Source: CAYMBP01 sp964388745 (GTDB taxonomy: Bacteria; Babelota; Babeliae; Babelales; RVW-14). Taken from it: a stretch of DNA of 57,414 nt. This document shows positions 8,941-18,056 of this stretch, in pieces. The position numbers and the translations under genes are program-made. The number at the start of each line of letters is the position of its first letter. The first letter of the stretch is position 1. The notes below the pieces were generated by a model, which ran no database searches, had not been told where the DNA came from, and saw only the letters and a list, made by a program, of their open reading frames with translations. The stretch spans positions 1 to 57,414 of the forward strand of contig CAYMBP010000006.1 in the NCBI GenBank assembly GCA_964388745.1. Direction: 5' to 3'.

Positions 8941-9050
8941 AAACTACGCCTCCTTATTAATCAGAACAATGTCATTTATTTTTTTCAGTATACGGAGAAA
9001 AATAAACTGATCAATAAATATAGTCCGAACAACACTATAACAAAAGATCG

Positions 9051-9752
9051 TCACTCAAGCTCTTTTAGAACAGTCATTGCTTCATGATAATCATCAATTG
9101 CATGATGAGCATAACGACGGGATTCTTTATTAATTGCATTTTTAATAGCAATACACTTCATGCCAGCAGCATGTGCCGCTTTAAACCCATAAATTGAATC
9201 TTCAAAAACCACACATTGCTCTGGCTTTACCCCTAGCTGCTCAGCTGCATGAATAAATAGTGCAGGATCAGGTTTTGTTTTATTATTCACATGAATAGGA
9301 CAATACAAGTGTGTTCCAAAAAATTTATCAAGATGAAGGCGCTGATTCAACTGATTAAGATTCTCATGACTAGCATTAGTCGCAATACTTGTTGGCATAC
9401 CATGAGAGACAAGGCTTGTATGAAAAAGCTCGAATCCCTTAATAAAAGGAATCTTTTGAACAAAATACTCATTTGCTAATTTTCGTTTAAAATCGACAAG
9501 ATGCTCAACGGACTCTTTAATATTAAAATGATCACGCAAGGCAACAATAGCCTCAACTAAACCAATACCTGATAAACTCTCAAAAAACTGACTATGCTCT
9601 TCTGGATTAAATTTAACATCATGATCGTGAAGAAGACGGTAAGTTATCACTTGCCAAACCTGCTCTGTATCAAGAACAGTTCCATCCATATCAAAAATTA
9701 CTGCTTTAAATTTACGCCGTATATTAAGCATATCTTGCTCAGTTAGCACCAT
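9051..9752 (-). CDS. HAD-superfamily phosphatase/phosphomutase-like protein
   Basis: About 233 residues of the beta-phosphoglucomutase-like HAD subfamily. Motif I is FDMDGTVLDTE (Asp21 nucleophile, Asp23), with a helical cap after it; motif II is IATNAS, the conserved lysine is in KTKPDPALF, and motif III is VFEDSIYGFKAAHAAG. Such enzymes hydrolyse small phosphorylated metabolites or isomerise sugar phosphates; the substrate cannot be read from sequence. I start it at the ATG at 9750-9752, which has AAAGGG 8 bp upstream; an in-frame TTG at 9767 adds five residues. It lies 110 bp upstream of kdsC on the same strand and could be co-transcribed. Confidence 0.85.
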   Translation of the reverse strand: MVLTEQDMLNIRRKFKAVIFDMDGTVLDTEQVWQVITYRLLHDHDVKFNPEEHSQFFESLSGIGLVEAIVALRDHFNIKESVEHLVDFKRKLANEYFVQKIPFIKGFELFHTSLVSHGMPTSIATNASHENLNQLNQRLHLDKFFGTHLYCPIHVNNKTKPDPALFIHAAEQLGVKPEQCVVFEDSIYGFKAAHAAGMKCIAIKNAINKESRRYAHHAIDDYHEAMTVLKELE

Positions 9753-10313
9753 TGAATACCCTTTCAATTGAGATAAAGCAATACTTTTTGTTGATACAGT
9801 GTATAATCACGCCTACAAAGCAACAACGCAAGCAACCTCAAATAATTGCTTTAAAGCTTACTACACCTTGTATCAACAACAATATTTGCCTTACAGTAAA
9901 ATAATCTACTAAGCAAACGCTTTAGTTTTTATTCTTTTTCATTGTAAAAAAAAGAATAAAAACATGCAATCTTGTAAAATAAGAATCTTTTATTTTCAAC
10001 TTCCAAATATGCAATAAGTTTTTATCAAGACTATCTATAGCAAAAAGCATTTTAATATACACAAATACTAAGATCATCCTGAACTCTACTGCCAGGCTCA
10101 ATCACTCAGTGACGCCCAGCCAAACTCCAAAGTAGTTGTAACCAAACAAAGACAAGGAAGCAACAATGCAGATGAATTTTTGAATAACAACGTTGAGAAA
10201 ACAAACCAAGCAATGCTTAAAGCATCTGACTATAATATTAAATTAATCCGGATATGTTATGATAGCATATCCGGATTAACGCAAAAATTAACAAATTTTT
10301 TATACGCTAAGAA
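9753..10313. other. Intergenic stretch with a terminator and a possible gene remnant
   Basis: Apart from the hairpin at 10243-10279, no complete gene is visible. On the + strand a stop-free frame runs from 10072 to 10317 (about 81 codons). Its first 50 residues have protein-like composition (for example SKVVVTKQRQG, VEKTNQAMLKASD), but it has no ATG start and its end runs through the terminator of nrdB. It may be a decayed gene end or chance. The left part (9768-10070) is AT-rich without recognisable content. Confidence 0.4.
10243..10279 (-). terminator. Terminator hairpin of nrdAB
   Basis: A perfect 14-bp stem (10243-10256 with 10266-10279) closes a 9-base loop and lies 35 bp beyond the nrdB stop. 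Read on the minus strand it is followed by a U-rich but interrupted tract. It is also symmetrical enough to work on the other strand. Confidence 0.7.
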
Positions 10314-11321
10314 CTAATCCCACTGCAAAGACCCTGCAGTCTGATATTCAGTTACACGTGTTTCAAAGAAGTTTTTTTCTTTTGCCAAGTCTGTTGACTG
10401 AGACATCCACGGAAAAGGATTTTCTGTTCCATAGGCTTTTGGCAAATCAATTCTCATTAAACGTCGATCAGCAATATGCTCGACATAAGCAGCAAACTGT
10501 TGTGCATTAATACCAAGAAGCCCTCGAGGACAAGCATCATAAGCATATGCTCGCTCCAATTCAACTGATTTCTTAATCGTTTCAACAACGCGCTCCTGAA
10601 ATTCAGGTGTCCATACCTCTGGGTTCTCTGATTTAATTGTATTAATTAAATCACAACCAAATGCTAAATGAATACTTTCATCTCGCATAATATACTCAAA
10701 TTGCTCGCCAATCCCTACCATTTTGTTTTGGCGCTTAAGTGCTAACATCATAGCAAAACCAGCATAGAAAAAAATTCCTTCCATGATCACATAATACCCA
10801 ATCAAGTCAAACAAAAACTGTTGAACTTTTTCTGAGGTATCTGTAGCAAAATTTGGGTCCATAATAGAACTAGTCAAACTTACTACAAAATCATCTTTTT
10901 CCTTAATTGTTGGTATTGTCTCATACATATTATAGATATAGTCAGGATCAAGGCCAAGCGTATCACAACAATAAATGAAGGTATCTGTGTGCACAGCTTC
11001 TTCATATGCCTGACGCAATAAATATTGCCGACACTCAGGATTCGTCACATGCTTATATACCGCCAATACAATATTATTTGCAGTCAGTGATTCTGCTGTT
11101 GAGAAAAAGCCCAAATTCCATAAAATCATCTTACGTTCATCTGCTGTTAAATCACCCTCTGCTCGCCATTGCTCTGTATCACGATGCATAGAAATTTCTT
11201 CTGGTGTCCAATTATTTGCAACACCATCTTTATAATGCTGACGAGCCCAATGATAAGTCATTGGTAAAATTTTGTTTGGATCAACAGTGCCATTATTTAT
11301 AATTGATTGTTTTGATGTCAT
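10314..11321 (-). CDS. nrdB: Class Ic ribonucleotide reductase small subunit
   Basis: R2 generates the oxidant that starts reduction of ribonucleotides in R1 (NrdA). The 335-residue ferritin-like protein has all six metal ligands: Glu77, Glu108, His111, Glu181, Glu215 and His218. Two residues mark it as class Ic like the Chlamydia trachomatis enzyme. The radical Tyr is replaced by Phe115 (in VHTDTFIY), and the first ligand is Glu77 (in FSTAESL) rather than Asp. As I recall the chlamydial numbering (E89, E120, H123, F127, E193, E227, H230), every position differs by exactly 12. Such enzymes use a Mn(IV)/Fe(III) cluster instead of a tyrosyl radical; the cofactor here is inferred from these residues. 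It starts 22 bp after the nrdA stop with a good AAGGGG ribosome site. Confidence 0.95.
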   Translation of the reverse strand: MTSKQSIINNGTVDPNKILPMTYHWARQHYKDGVANNWTPEEISMHRDTEQWRAEGDLTADERKMILWNLGFFSTAESLTANNIVLAVYKHVTNPECRQYLLRQAYEEAVHTDTFIYCCDTLGLDPDYIYNMYETIPTIKEKDDFVVSLTSSIMDPNFATDTSEKVQQFLFDLIGYYVIMEGIFFYAGFAMMLALKRQNKMVGIGEQFEYIMRDESIHLAFGCDLINTIKSENPEVWTPEFQERVVETIKKSVELERAYAYDACPRGLLGINAQQFAAYVEHIADRRLMRIDLPKAYGTENPFPWMSQSTDLAKEKNFFETRVTEYQTAGSLQWD

Positions 11322-11343
11322 AGTTTTTACCCCTTAGTATAAA

Positions 11344-13881
11344 TTATTGACACGATTCGCACATTTCGTCTTCAATGCTACATAAAAGGCGAGAACTTAC
11401 ACTCCCAACAAATGTTTGCTCCTCACTTTTTTTAGGAGATGACTCTTGTGTATCAACCTTGTTATATTCTCTTTTTTGTGTAAAGCCGTATCGTGATGCA
11501 TCAAGCGTCGATTTTTCAATTTGGCTTGCACCAAGTGTACGCAAATAATACATTGTCTTAAGTCCAGACTTCCAAGCAGCAATATAAATATCATTCATTT
11601 TTTGACCCGAAACACCTTGCATAAATACATTATGTGATTGACTCTGATCAATCCACTTCGATCGCGCAGCAGTCAATTTAATAAGCCATTCAGGATCCAG
11701 TTCAAAAACTTCCTTATATTTGTTCTTAAGACGCTGTGGAATTGTTGGAATCATTTGAATGTTGCCATCATAATATTTAATATTATCAAGCATTTCCTGA
11801 TTCCACAGATTAAGCTTTTTAAGATCATCCATAAGATACTTATTCACAATCGTGAACTCACCACTCATATTTGCTTTAACATAAATGTTTTTATAAATTG
11901 GCTCAATACAAGGAAAACACCCAGAGATATTAGAAATAGTCGCAGTTGGAGCAATTGCCATAGTATTTGAATTTCTCATTCCATGTTGCTTAACATGCTC
12001 TCTTACTGATTCCCAATCCATAGAACAAGTCCGCGATACATTAATAGACATACCTCGCTCTTTTTCAAGCAACTTAATAGTATCAATGGGAAAAAGTCCC
12101 CGATCCCACTTTGAACCTTTATAAGAAGCATAAGCCCCTCGCTCTTTAGCCAATTGGGAAGAAGAATAAATAGCATGATATGAGATAAACTCCATTGTCT
12201 CATCTGCAAAAGTCAAAGCTTTTTCATCGTCAAATGGAATATCCTGAATAAATAAAGCATCTTGAAAACCCATTAATCCAAGACCTATTGGACGATGACG
12301 CATATTAGCATTACGAGCTTCAACTGTCGGATAAAAATTAATATCAATTACATTGTCAAGCATGCGAATTGCAGTTTTAATTGTATCTGCCAACAAGGCC
12401 TTATCAAGCATGCCATTAACCATATGCTCAGCAAGGTTCAACGAGCCAAGATTACATACCGCAATTTCATCTGGGGAAGTATTTAAAGTAATCTCCGTGC
12501 ATAAATTTGATGAGTGAATAACTCCAGCATGATCTTGCGGAGAACGAACATTACATGGATCTTTAAAGGTAATCCATGGATGCCCTGTTTCAAAAAGACG
12601 ACTCAGTATCTTTCTCCACAACTGCCGAGCTGAAATTCGCTTGAAAAACTTAATTTCACCAGAAGCTGCTCGTTCTTCATACGCTTTATATGCTTTTTCA
12701 AAGGCTGCGCCATAAATTTCATGCAAATCTGGAGTCTCGTGCGGAGAGAAAAGCGTCCAAGAAGCATCTTCAATAACTCGCTTCATAAACAAATCTGGCA
12801 CCCAGGCAGCAGTATTCATATCGTGAGTGCGACGACGATCATCTCCCGTATTTCTTCTCAAGTCAATAAAATCTTCAAAGTCATAATGCCAAGCTTCAAG
12901 GTAAGCACAAGCTGCTCCTCGGCGGCTTCCACTTCGATTTATTGCTGCAACAACATCATTTGCTAGCTTAAGAAATGGCACAGTTCCCTGACTTGAGACT
13001 CGCGTTGTTTTAATAGGTGCACCAATTCCCCGAACAGCTGTCCATGAATGCCCAAGCCCGCCAGACCATTTTGCCAAATGCGCATTATCTTTAAGAGATT
13101 TAAAAATATGCTCCAAATCATCATCAATAAACATCAAGTAGCAAGAACTCAATTGTGGATGAGTAGTTCCAGAATGAAAGAGTGTCGGTGTAGATGAAAC
13201 AAAGCGCAATGAGGATAAAATATTATAAAATTCAATAGCTTTTTCTGTTTTATGCTCTTCTCTTAAAGCAAGGCCCATTGCTATACGCATCCAAAAAGCT
13301 TGAGGTGTTTCAAGCAATCGCTTTTCATGCTTAATGAAATAACGTTCATACAAGGTCTTAACTCCAAGATACTCAAACTTTGCGTCACGACTAAAGTCAA
13401 GCGAATGAGCAAGAGCTGCAAGGTCAAACTCTAAAAGTTGCGACGTATAAATCTCAAGATCAATACCCTTTTTAATATGCTCGATGAATTTTTCTCTACT
13501 AACATGAGCAAAGTGCTCATGCGAAACAGAAAATCCTGCAACTTCACGATAAACTTTTTGCAACAAAACTGACGCAGCAACCTTGCTATACTCGGAATCT
13601 TTTTCAATATGAGCAACAAGTGTTAAAATAATTGCTTTTTCAAGCTCCTCTGTTGAAATTTCATCAAAAATTATTTTTGATAGTTCTTTCAACATAGTGT
13701 TATATGAGATTGTTGAGCCAGATGAAGACGTTGCCCTCTTCAATGTTGCAATAATTTTTTCTTGATTAAAGGACTCTACGGATCCATCACGCTTTGTTAC
13801 ACGCAAACGCGAAAAATCATAAAATAAAGCTGAATCTTTATTTTTACCATTGTCGTATACGGAACTATTCATCATGCTCAT
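11344..13881 (-). CDS. nrdA: Ribonucleoside-diphosphate reductase large subunit
   Basis: R1 is the catalytic subunit making deoxyribonucleotides. From the ATG at 13879-13881 (AAGGGA 7 bp upstream) it has 845 residues; a TTG 66 bp further upstream is less likely. An ATP-cone begins near residue 26 (RVTKRDGSVESFNQEKII), so activity is probably tuned by dATP/ATP. Catalytic elements are visible: the first redox Cys in LSSCYL, N-L-C-T-E (Asn, thiyl-radical Cys, Glu) and the C-terminal Cys pair in MCESCQ that is re-reduced by thioredoxin-like partners. It forms an operon with nrdB. The pairing with a class Ic R2 resembles Chlamydia. Confidence 0.96.
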   Translation of the reverse strand: MSMMNSSVYDNGKNKDSALFYDFSRLRVTKRDGSVESFNQEKIIATLKRATSSSGSTISYNTMLKELSKIIFDEISTEELEKAIILTLVAHIEKDSEYSKVAASVLLQKVYREVAGFSVSHEHFAHVSREKFIEHIKKGIDLEIYTSQLLEFDLAALAHSLDFSRDAKFEYLGVKTLYERYFIKHEKRLLETPQAFWMRIAMGLALREEHKTEKAIEFYNILSSLRFVSSTPTLFHSGTTHPQLSSCYLMFIDDDLEHIFKSLKDNAHLAKWSGGLGHSWTAVRGIGAPIKTTRVSSQGTVPFLKLANDVVAAINRSGSRRGAACAYLEAWHYDFEDFIDLRRNTGDDRRRTHDMNTAAWVPDLFMKRVIEDASWTLFSPHETPDLHEIYGAAFEKAYKAYEERAASGEIKFFKRISARQLWRKILSRLFETGHPWITFKDPCNVRSPQDHAGVIHSSNLCTEITLNTSPDEIAVCNLGSLNLAEHMVNGMLDKALLADTIKTAIRMLDNVIDINFYPTVEARNANMRHRPIGLGLMGFQDALFIQDIPFDDEKALTFADETMEFISYHAIYSSSQLAKERGAYASYKGSKWDRGLFPIDTIKLLEKERGMSINVSRTCSMDWESVREHVKQHGMRNSNTMAIAPTATISNISGCFPCIEPIYKNIYVKANMSGEFTIVNKYLMDDLKKLNLWNQEMLDNIKYYDGNIQMIPTIPQRLKNKYKEVFELDPEWLIKLTAARSKWIDQSQSHNVFMQGVSGQKMNDIYIAAWKSGLKTMYYLRTLGASQIEKSTLDASRYGFTQKREYNKVDTQESSPKKSEEQTFVGSVSSRLLCSIEDEMCESCQ

Positions 13882-14314
13882 AGCAATCCCTTGTCGTTTA
13901 TGTAGTAACTTACCATACTTTATCTTGACGCCTCGCTGCAAATACAAATATCACTATTTTATGAATCTATATTTTTCTTTTTGAAAATTACAAGCTTTTA
14001 ATCGGGAACTATAATCTAGCAGTTTGCTAGACCAGGAGCAAATAAAATTTTTATTTCACAGAAAGGATGACTTTCATGTTACTTTTCCCTAATAATGCCG
14101 TAAAAAAAGACATTTTAACGTGCATTACGTTATCACATTAAAATGGAAAAAGAAAGCTTTTTTCACTCTCGAAACAAGTCAATCATATTTTTCATTTGAA
14201 ATTTTTAAATCTCCAGAAAAACATTAAATTAATGTTTCAATGAGTATACCAATAAGGGCCAATCTCGACAATCCGAAATTGACCCTTACTAAAAATTAAG
14301 AGTAAAATTTAAAA
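13882..14314. other. Intergenic region upstream of nrdA
   Basis: No gene is supported. The nrdA promoter should lie here; the best minus-strand candidate is TTGTAA, 16 bp, TATAGA, about 80-110 bp before the start. A small perfect hairpin (6-bp arms CTAGCA/TGCTAG, loop GTT) lies at 14016-14030. A 21-codon + strand frame with a fair ribosome site (14076-14141) is noted but not called. The hairpin at 14244-14278 is listed separately. Confidence 0.45.
14244..14278 (-). terminator. Probable terminator of the MIR-like gene
   Basis: Arms AAGGGCCAAT and ATTGACCCTT pair over 10 bp with one mismatch, around a loop of about 13 bases, beyond the stop of the minus-strand gene ending at 14315. No strong U-run follows, so it is a moderate call. 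Confidence 0.5.
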
Positions 14315-15217
14315 TTAAAGACCTATAGCATCATCAATTTCTTGCTGAGTTGCTCGGCGAACAATATAAAACAATACATTCATGTCCCTTTTCCGTCGAG
14401 CAACAGAAAATGAACGCGTTGCAACCGGATAGCGATCCCCAATATTACTATCAATTCTATTTGATGACGCTAATATTCTTGAAGATTTTACATTTGTTAA
14501 TATAACCCCAGATTCTCCAGGAACGAGTTCACCATTAGATGTAAGTGTAACATCTTGAACAAGCCAAGATGAAAGCTCACTCTCCTCTTCACTTCCAAAA
14601 ACCTGACAGCCCTTTATATTATATGGTGCTTCCCTACTACTCTCTGCAAGATAAAAACCATTGCGAACATTATAAAACTCTACAATATCTCCTCGAGCGA
14701 CAAGGTCCCCATTATTTTTTTCAGATCCTAGTGCTGGTACGACTCGCCAAATATGATCTCCAACATCATAGTTACCATGATCAGGGCTTGTAAGTGCTAC
14801 AACTTTTGTTCCATCATTAACAGTAAATGTATTCATTAAATCTGTTGTTGTATATAAAACATGTGAGTAAGATAAATCAGACGTTGTATAAAGATGCCCA
14901 AATCCTGTACGATCCCCCAAAAGAACATAGTCTCCAAAGACAATAGCATCAACTGGATCTCGTTTCATGCTATTAAAGTGTAACTTGCTTTGTTCTAAGT
15001 CTTGTGCCTTTCGGCTCTCAGGCTTCATCAGCCCAACGCCCTCTTCTTGCTTGCTGGTCTTTTGTAAGCATATGCGCCTCCCTTCTTGAGCTCTTTCTTC
15101 AAGACTCTTTATCAACCTCTCTTGTTGAAACTCTACTCCATGAGCAAATAAAAGCTCTTGAGCGCTACCAAAAAGCAATGCTATACAATATGCTAATCGC
15201 ATCTTGTTATTCATCAT
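14315..15217 (-). CDS. Secreted MIR-like beta-trefoil protein
   Basis: 300 residues with a signal peptide (about 1-26) and an excellent ribosome site (AAAAGGAG). After a charged helical part (about 27-85), three related segments follow, each with a GD-x-V/I start and a W or aromatic end. The second is clearest: RGDIVEFYNVRNGFYLAES, then SSWLVQ. This matches the pattern of MIR domains (Y-G-D-x-V-x-L...tG-x-x-L-x-S...W), beta-trefoil units of eukaryotic protein O-mannosyltransferases, SDF2 and IP3/ryanodine receptors. I infer a beta-trefoil, possibly carbohydrate- or protein-binding. No enzyme motif is visible. An exported domain of eukaryotic type would suit a host-interaction role, but that is speculation. 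Confidence 0.55.
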   Translation of the reverse strand: MMNNKMRLAYCIALLFGSAQELLFAHGVEFQQERLIKSLEERAQEGRRICLQKTSKQEEGVGLMKPESRKAQDLEQSKLHFNSMKRDPVDAIVFGDYVLLGDRTGFGHLYTTSDLSYSHVLYTTTDLMNTFTVNDGTKVVALTSPDHGNYDVGDHIWRVVPALGSEKNNGDLVARGDIVEFYNVRNGFYLAESSREAPYNIKGCQVFGSEEESELSSWLVQDVTLTSNGELVPGESGVILTNVKSSRILASSNRIDSNIGDRYPVATRSFSVARRKRDMNVLFYIVRRATQQEIDDAIGL

Positions 15218-15285
15218 TAATACTCCTTTTTTTTAGAAAAACAACAGAACACCCTCTTTTCCTTCAAAAGATCATAACAAGATTC

Positions 15286-15313
15286 ATTATAGAGCGAAGG
15301 AAAGAAAAGTGAA
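15286..15313 (-). promoter_or_regulatory. Promoter of the MIR-like gene
   Basis: On the minus strand TTCACT (15308-15313) is followed after 16 bp by a perfect TATAAT (15286-15291), about 70 bp before the start at 15217. It lies within a divergent promoter region shared with the esterase gene. Confidence 0.5.
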
Positions 15314-15321
15314 CTCATTTC

Positions 15322-15351
15322 TTGATAAAAAAATTTTCTATTTGATATAAT
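15322..15351 (+). promoter_or_regulatory. Promoter of the PAF-AH-like gene
   Basis: TTGATA (15322-15327), an 18-bp spacer and a perfect TATAAT (15346-15351) lie 33 bp before the GTG start at 15385. Confidence 0.6.
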
Positions 15352-15384
15352 TATGAGAAGAAAGGTAAATAAAAAAGGTCTCAT

Positions 15385-16506
15385 GTGAAGATAAAAAGCA
15401 TAACGAGCATTACTATTTTATTTTTATATTTAGCCCAGGCTGCTTGCTTAGGCAAGCCAGGAACTTACTTTCTTGCAAAGTTATCTGGAAAATTCTCAGT
15501 AAGCAAAGCTCGTCTTTTCTTGCAAGATTCAGCCCGAAAGGACCCATATCTCAACCTTGACTATCGCCCACTTTTAATCGATATTTATTACCCTACAGAC
15601 GAATCACACGAACAAAAATGTTCATACTCCCACCGTTCAGGAGCAATTATACAAAAAGAATGCAAGGACTTTCTCCATATTGATAAGCTTAACGACATCC
15701 TCTTGAATACCAAAGCGCAAAGTTTTTCACACCTTCCTATCAGCAAAAAAAAAGAATTGTATCCAATTATTCTTTTTTCTCATGGATACACCCATTCAAG
15801 CGAGAGCAATAGTGCTCAATGTGAAGATCTTGCAAGTCATGGTTTTTTTGTAATCGCAATCAATCATACTGGTATTAGCGGCAACTCTCAATTTTCTGAT
15901 GAAAACTACTTGCATGAATGCCTTGCACCAAGAAGCCTAGAGACACCTCTCCACATGTGCAATGATATTAATTTCATTACCAACTACCTACATCAACATG
16001 CCCAAAAAATTAATTGGTTAAAAAAGGCTGATGTAAAACGAATAGGTATATTTGGCCACTCTCTTGGCGGCATGGCTGCAACACGTTGCAGTGCTCTAAA
16101 TAGGCATATAAAAGCAGGAATAAATCTAGATGGTCCACTCTTTGGCAGAACGATGTTTCCAGTATTTTACAAACCATTTCTATTTTTGCTTGCTGAAGAC
16201 TTTGAAGCCCGGTTCTCACAAGACCATCAAGCTCTTAATGCTGTTAATATAACTCCTAAAACCTTTCAAGAATCCATACCTTCACTCATAACTGAAATGA
16301 AAGGTTTTGGTAAACAAATTATTATTAAAGGAACTTCTCACAATTCATTTTGCGATCACCTTCTTATTCACCACACTTTTTCTGAGGTATACCCTGACCT
16401 TGCACTTTCATTACAAAAAATTCTTCTTCTTGGCACTGCAAATGGCCAAGAAGCGCACCAAATTATTCTTCAACATCTCATATCATTTTTTAAAAAAAAT
16501 CTTTAA
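15385..16506 (+). CDS. Secreted PAF-acetylhydrolase-like alpha/beta hydrolase
   Basis: 373 residues with a signal peptide ending near AQAACL. The body is an alpha/beta hydrolase of the platelet-activating-factor acetylhydrolase type: YPIILFSHGY (oxyanion region, about 126-135), the nucleophile elbow GHSLGG with Ser226, a likely acid Asp249 in INLDG and a likely His319 in GTSHNSF. Such enzymes release short acyl groups from phospholipids or other esters; the substrate is unknown. The start is GTG with AAAAAAGG upstream; an ATG two bases before it is out of frame. The next gene is a truncated relative, and three more genes for exported proteins follow on the same strand. Confidence 0.8.
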   Translation: MKIKSITSITILFLYLAQAACLGKPGTYFLAKLSGKFSVSKARLFLQDSARKDPYLNLDYRPLLIDIYYPTDESHEQKCSYSHRSGAIIQKECKDFLHIDKLNDILLNTKAQSFSHLPISKKKELYPIILFSHGYTHSSESNSAQCEDLASHGFFVIAINHTGISGNSQFSDENYLHECLAPRSLETPLHMCNDINFITNYLHQHAQKINWLKKADVKRIGIFGHSLGGMAATRCSALNRHIKAGINLDGPLFGRTMFPVFYKPFLFLLAEDFEARFSQDHQALNAVNITPKTFQESIPSLITEMKGFGKQIIIKGTSHNSFCDHLLIHHTFSEVYPDLALSLQKILLLGTANGQEAHQIILQHLISFFKKNL

Positions 16507-16768
16507 TTTATAGAACTCACCAGACTTAATCTTCTGCAATTTTTTCTTAAAATTGTCATTCTGAAACTTTCTGATAAACGATAGAGTCAAAAAAAAGCAT
16601 AAAATAATTTTAATATTTATACTGACTAAATTACTCTTTGCTCTATTGCTAATCACGAAGTTTTTATTATATCATTTTCATACAATAATTTTTGAACTAT
16701 TGCCTCTTTATTATCAATGGAGTAACATCGTAAAATATACTTTCATTAAGCAGAAGGAGACTTAGTAA

Positions 16769-17155
16769 ATGGTGCAAGAAATTTTCATTGTATTGCTTTT
16801 TTTGTTAATTAATTGGAACATATCTATCTATGCCTTTTTTCCAAAGCCAAGCGAACTATTCTATATTGGGAAAACAAAGACATATAACTCAATCAATGAA
16901 AATGCTCCTTTTTATTATACTCAATTTAAAAAATTATCCCTCGATTTTTATTACCCTGAGAATCAACCCCTTTACAACTCAGCAGTTCTTTCTTCTATAT
17001 ACCAACAAACAGCATCCTCAACTATCATTGACCAACTCACCCGCTATAAAATTAATCTAAAAAGAGCAAATTATCTCAATACACAAATATCAAAAAATAA
17101 ATTACACCTGATATTCATCAATTTTTTAATAAAAACCTTCAGCCTTAAGGGGTGA
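16769..17155 (+). pseudogene. Truncated paralogue of the PAF-AH-like hydrolase
   Basis: 128 residues that align with the N-terminal third of the preceding esterase: a signal peptide, then KLSLDFYYPEN (compare PLLIDIYYPTD), and QISKNKLHLIFINF (compare PISKKKELYPIILF). The frame ends where the esterase enters its HGY oxyanion region, so the Ser, Asp and His are all absent. The remaining 3' part of the gene is not present downstream; the next gene begins 7 bp after the stop. It still has a good ribosome site (AGAAGGAG). Either it is a deletion remnant or a short secreted protein kept for another purpose. Function as an esterase is excluded by sequence. Confidence 0.6.
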
Positions 17156-17161
17156 CTGTTA

Positions 17162-18037
17162 ATGAATTATTTTTATTCAAATACCTTTTTTGTCTTTATA
17201 TTTTTTATATCACTAACCAGCGATACAATTGCTCAGACTTCCTGTTCAATCATTCTCATCAATGGAACAAGCGGTGCCGGTAAAACGGTGACTTCTCAAA
17301 TACTTAAAAGTCTTCTTAATGGACAAACTAAAATTACAGGGTGCGAACAAATTATCTCAGAAACAGTCATCGAAAAAGCCTGTTCACAAGGATACGTTAT
17401 TAGTCCTGAAGAGATGCAACTAGCAACACTTGAAAAATGGATAACAAGTCATTGGAGCCAAACCCAAATCAATGAAGTCATGCTTGAAGCACGCTCACGA
17501 TTTGATGAACAAATGAAAAAAGCTATTCAAAAAAATAAATATCTAATCATTGATGAAGCCGCCCTTACACAGGACGAAATCAATCTTTATGAGCAATATG
17601 CTCCAACATTTAAAGTTCTTCTTTACTGCCCAATCAATATTCTTTCTTATCATATTCTTGAGCATAATAATAAAAAAGGAGTTATTTCAAAATCCTTCGA
17701 CACAAGTCTTTCTCAATTTCTTTCACTCTATTATCCAGAATCTCTCATGTACCATACAATTGCAGGGATCCTTACTCCCCAAGATATGCAGAGAACATTC
17801 ATAACCCGAGATATTCGTATATTCCCCTCCATGAGTACAATCGAGATTGATACAGAAATGAACAAGCTTGAAGCCTCATTTAAACAACATTTTAAATGTA
17901 GTAAAGACGAAGCATATCTTACACCAACGATTCCTCATGATCTTATCTTAAATAGTGGAGTTGCATCCCCTGAAGAATGTGCTCGACTCATTAAAATAAT
18001 CTTTGAAAAAACAATAACAGCACAAGAAGAAAAATAG
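17162..18037 (+). CDS. Exported P-loop kinase-like protein
   Basis: 291 residues. A signal peptide (about 1-25, ending near TIAQ) precedes ILINGTSGAGKT (Walker A 35-42, Lys41). The following region has a kinase-like layout: KYLIIDEAAL as a likely Walker B strand near 126-135, then a VLLYCP strand and many basic residues. The Walker A context resembles small-molecule kinases such as chloramphenicol phosphotransferase-like proteins (IILLNG-x-S-S-x-GK), but I cannot name the substrate. The odd point is export: a nucleotide-dependent enzyme in the periplasm or outside the cell would need ATP there, for instance in a host cytosol. The gene starts 7 bp after the truncated esterase and is followed after 19 bp by the GNAT-like gene. 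Confidence 0.6.
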   Translation: MNYFYSNTFFVFIFFISLTSDTIAQTSCSIILINGTSGAGKTVTSQILKSLLNGQTKITGCEQIISETVIEKACSQGYVISPEEMQLATLEKWITSHWSQTQINEVMLEARSRFDEQMKKAIQKNKYLIIDEAALTQDEINLYEQYAPTFKVLLYCPINILSYHILEHNNKKGVISKSFDTSLSQFLSLYYPESLMYHTIAGILTPQDMQRTFITRDIRIFPSMSTIEIDTEMNKLEASFKQHFKCSKDEAYLTPTIPHDLILNSGVASPEECARLIKIIFEKTITAQEEK

Positions 18038-18056
18038 CTCAACGAAAAAGGAAAAA

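Noticed and set aside
9051..9479. Short frames on the + strand opposite the HAD gene
   Set aside because: Antisense shadows of a gene with clear HAD motifs.
14076..14141. 21-codon + strand frame with AAAGGA before the ATG
   Set aside because: Too short, no family, and such frames occur by chance in this AT-rich sequence.
15004..15312. 102-codon + strand frame opposite the MIR-like gene
   Set aside because: It lies mostly antisense to a convincing secreted-protein gene and has no family marks.
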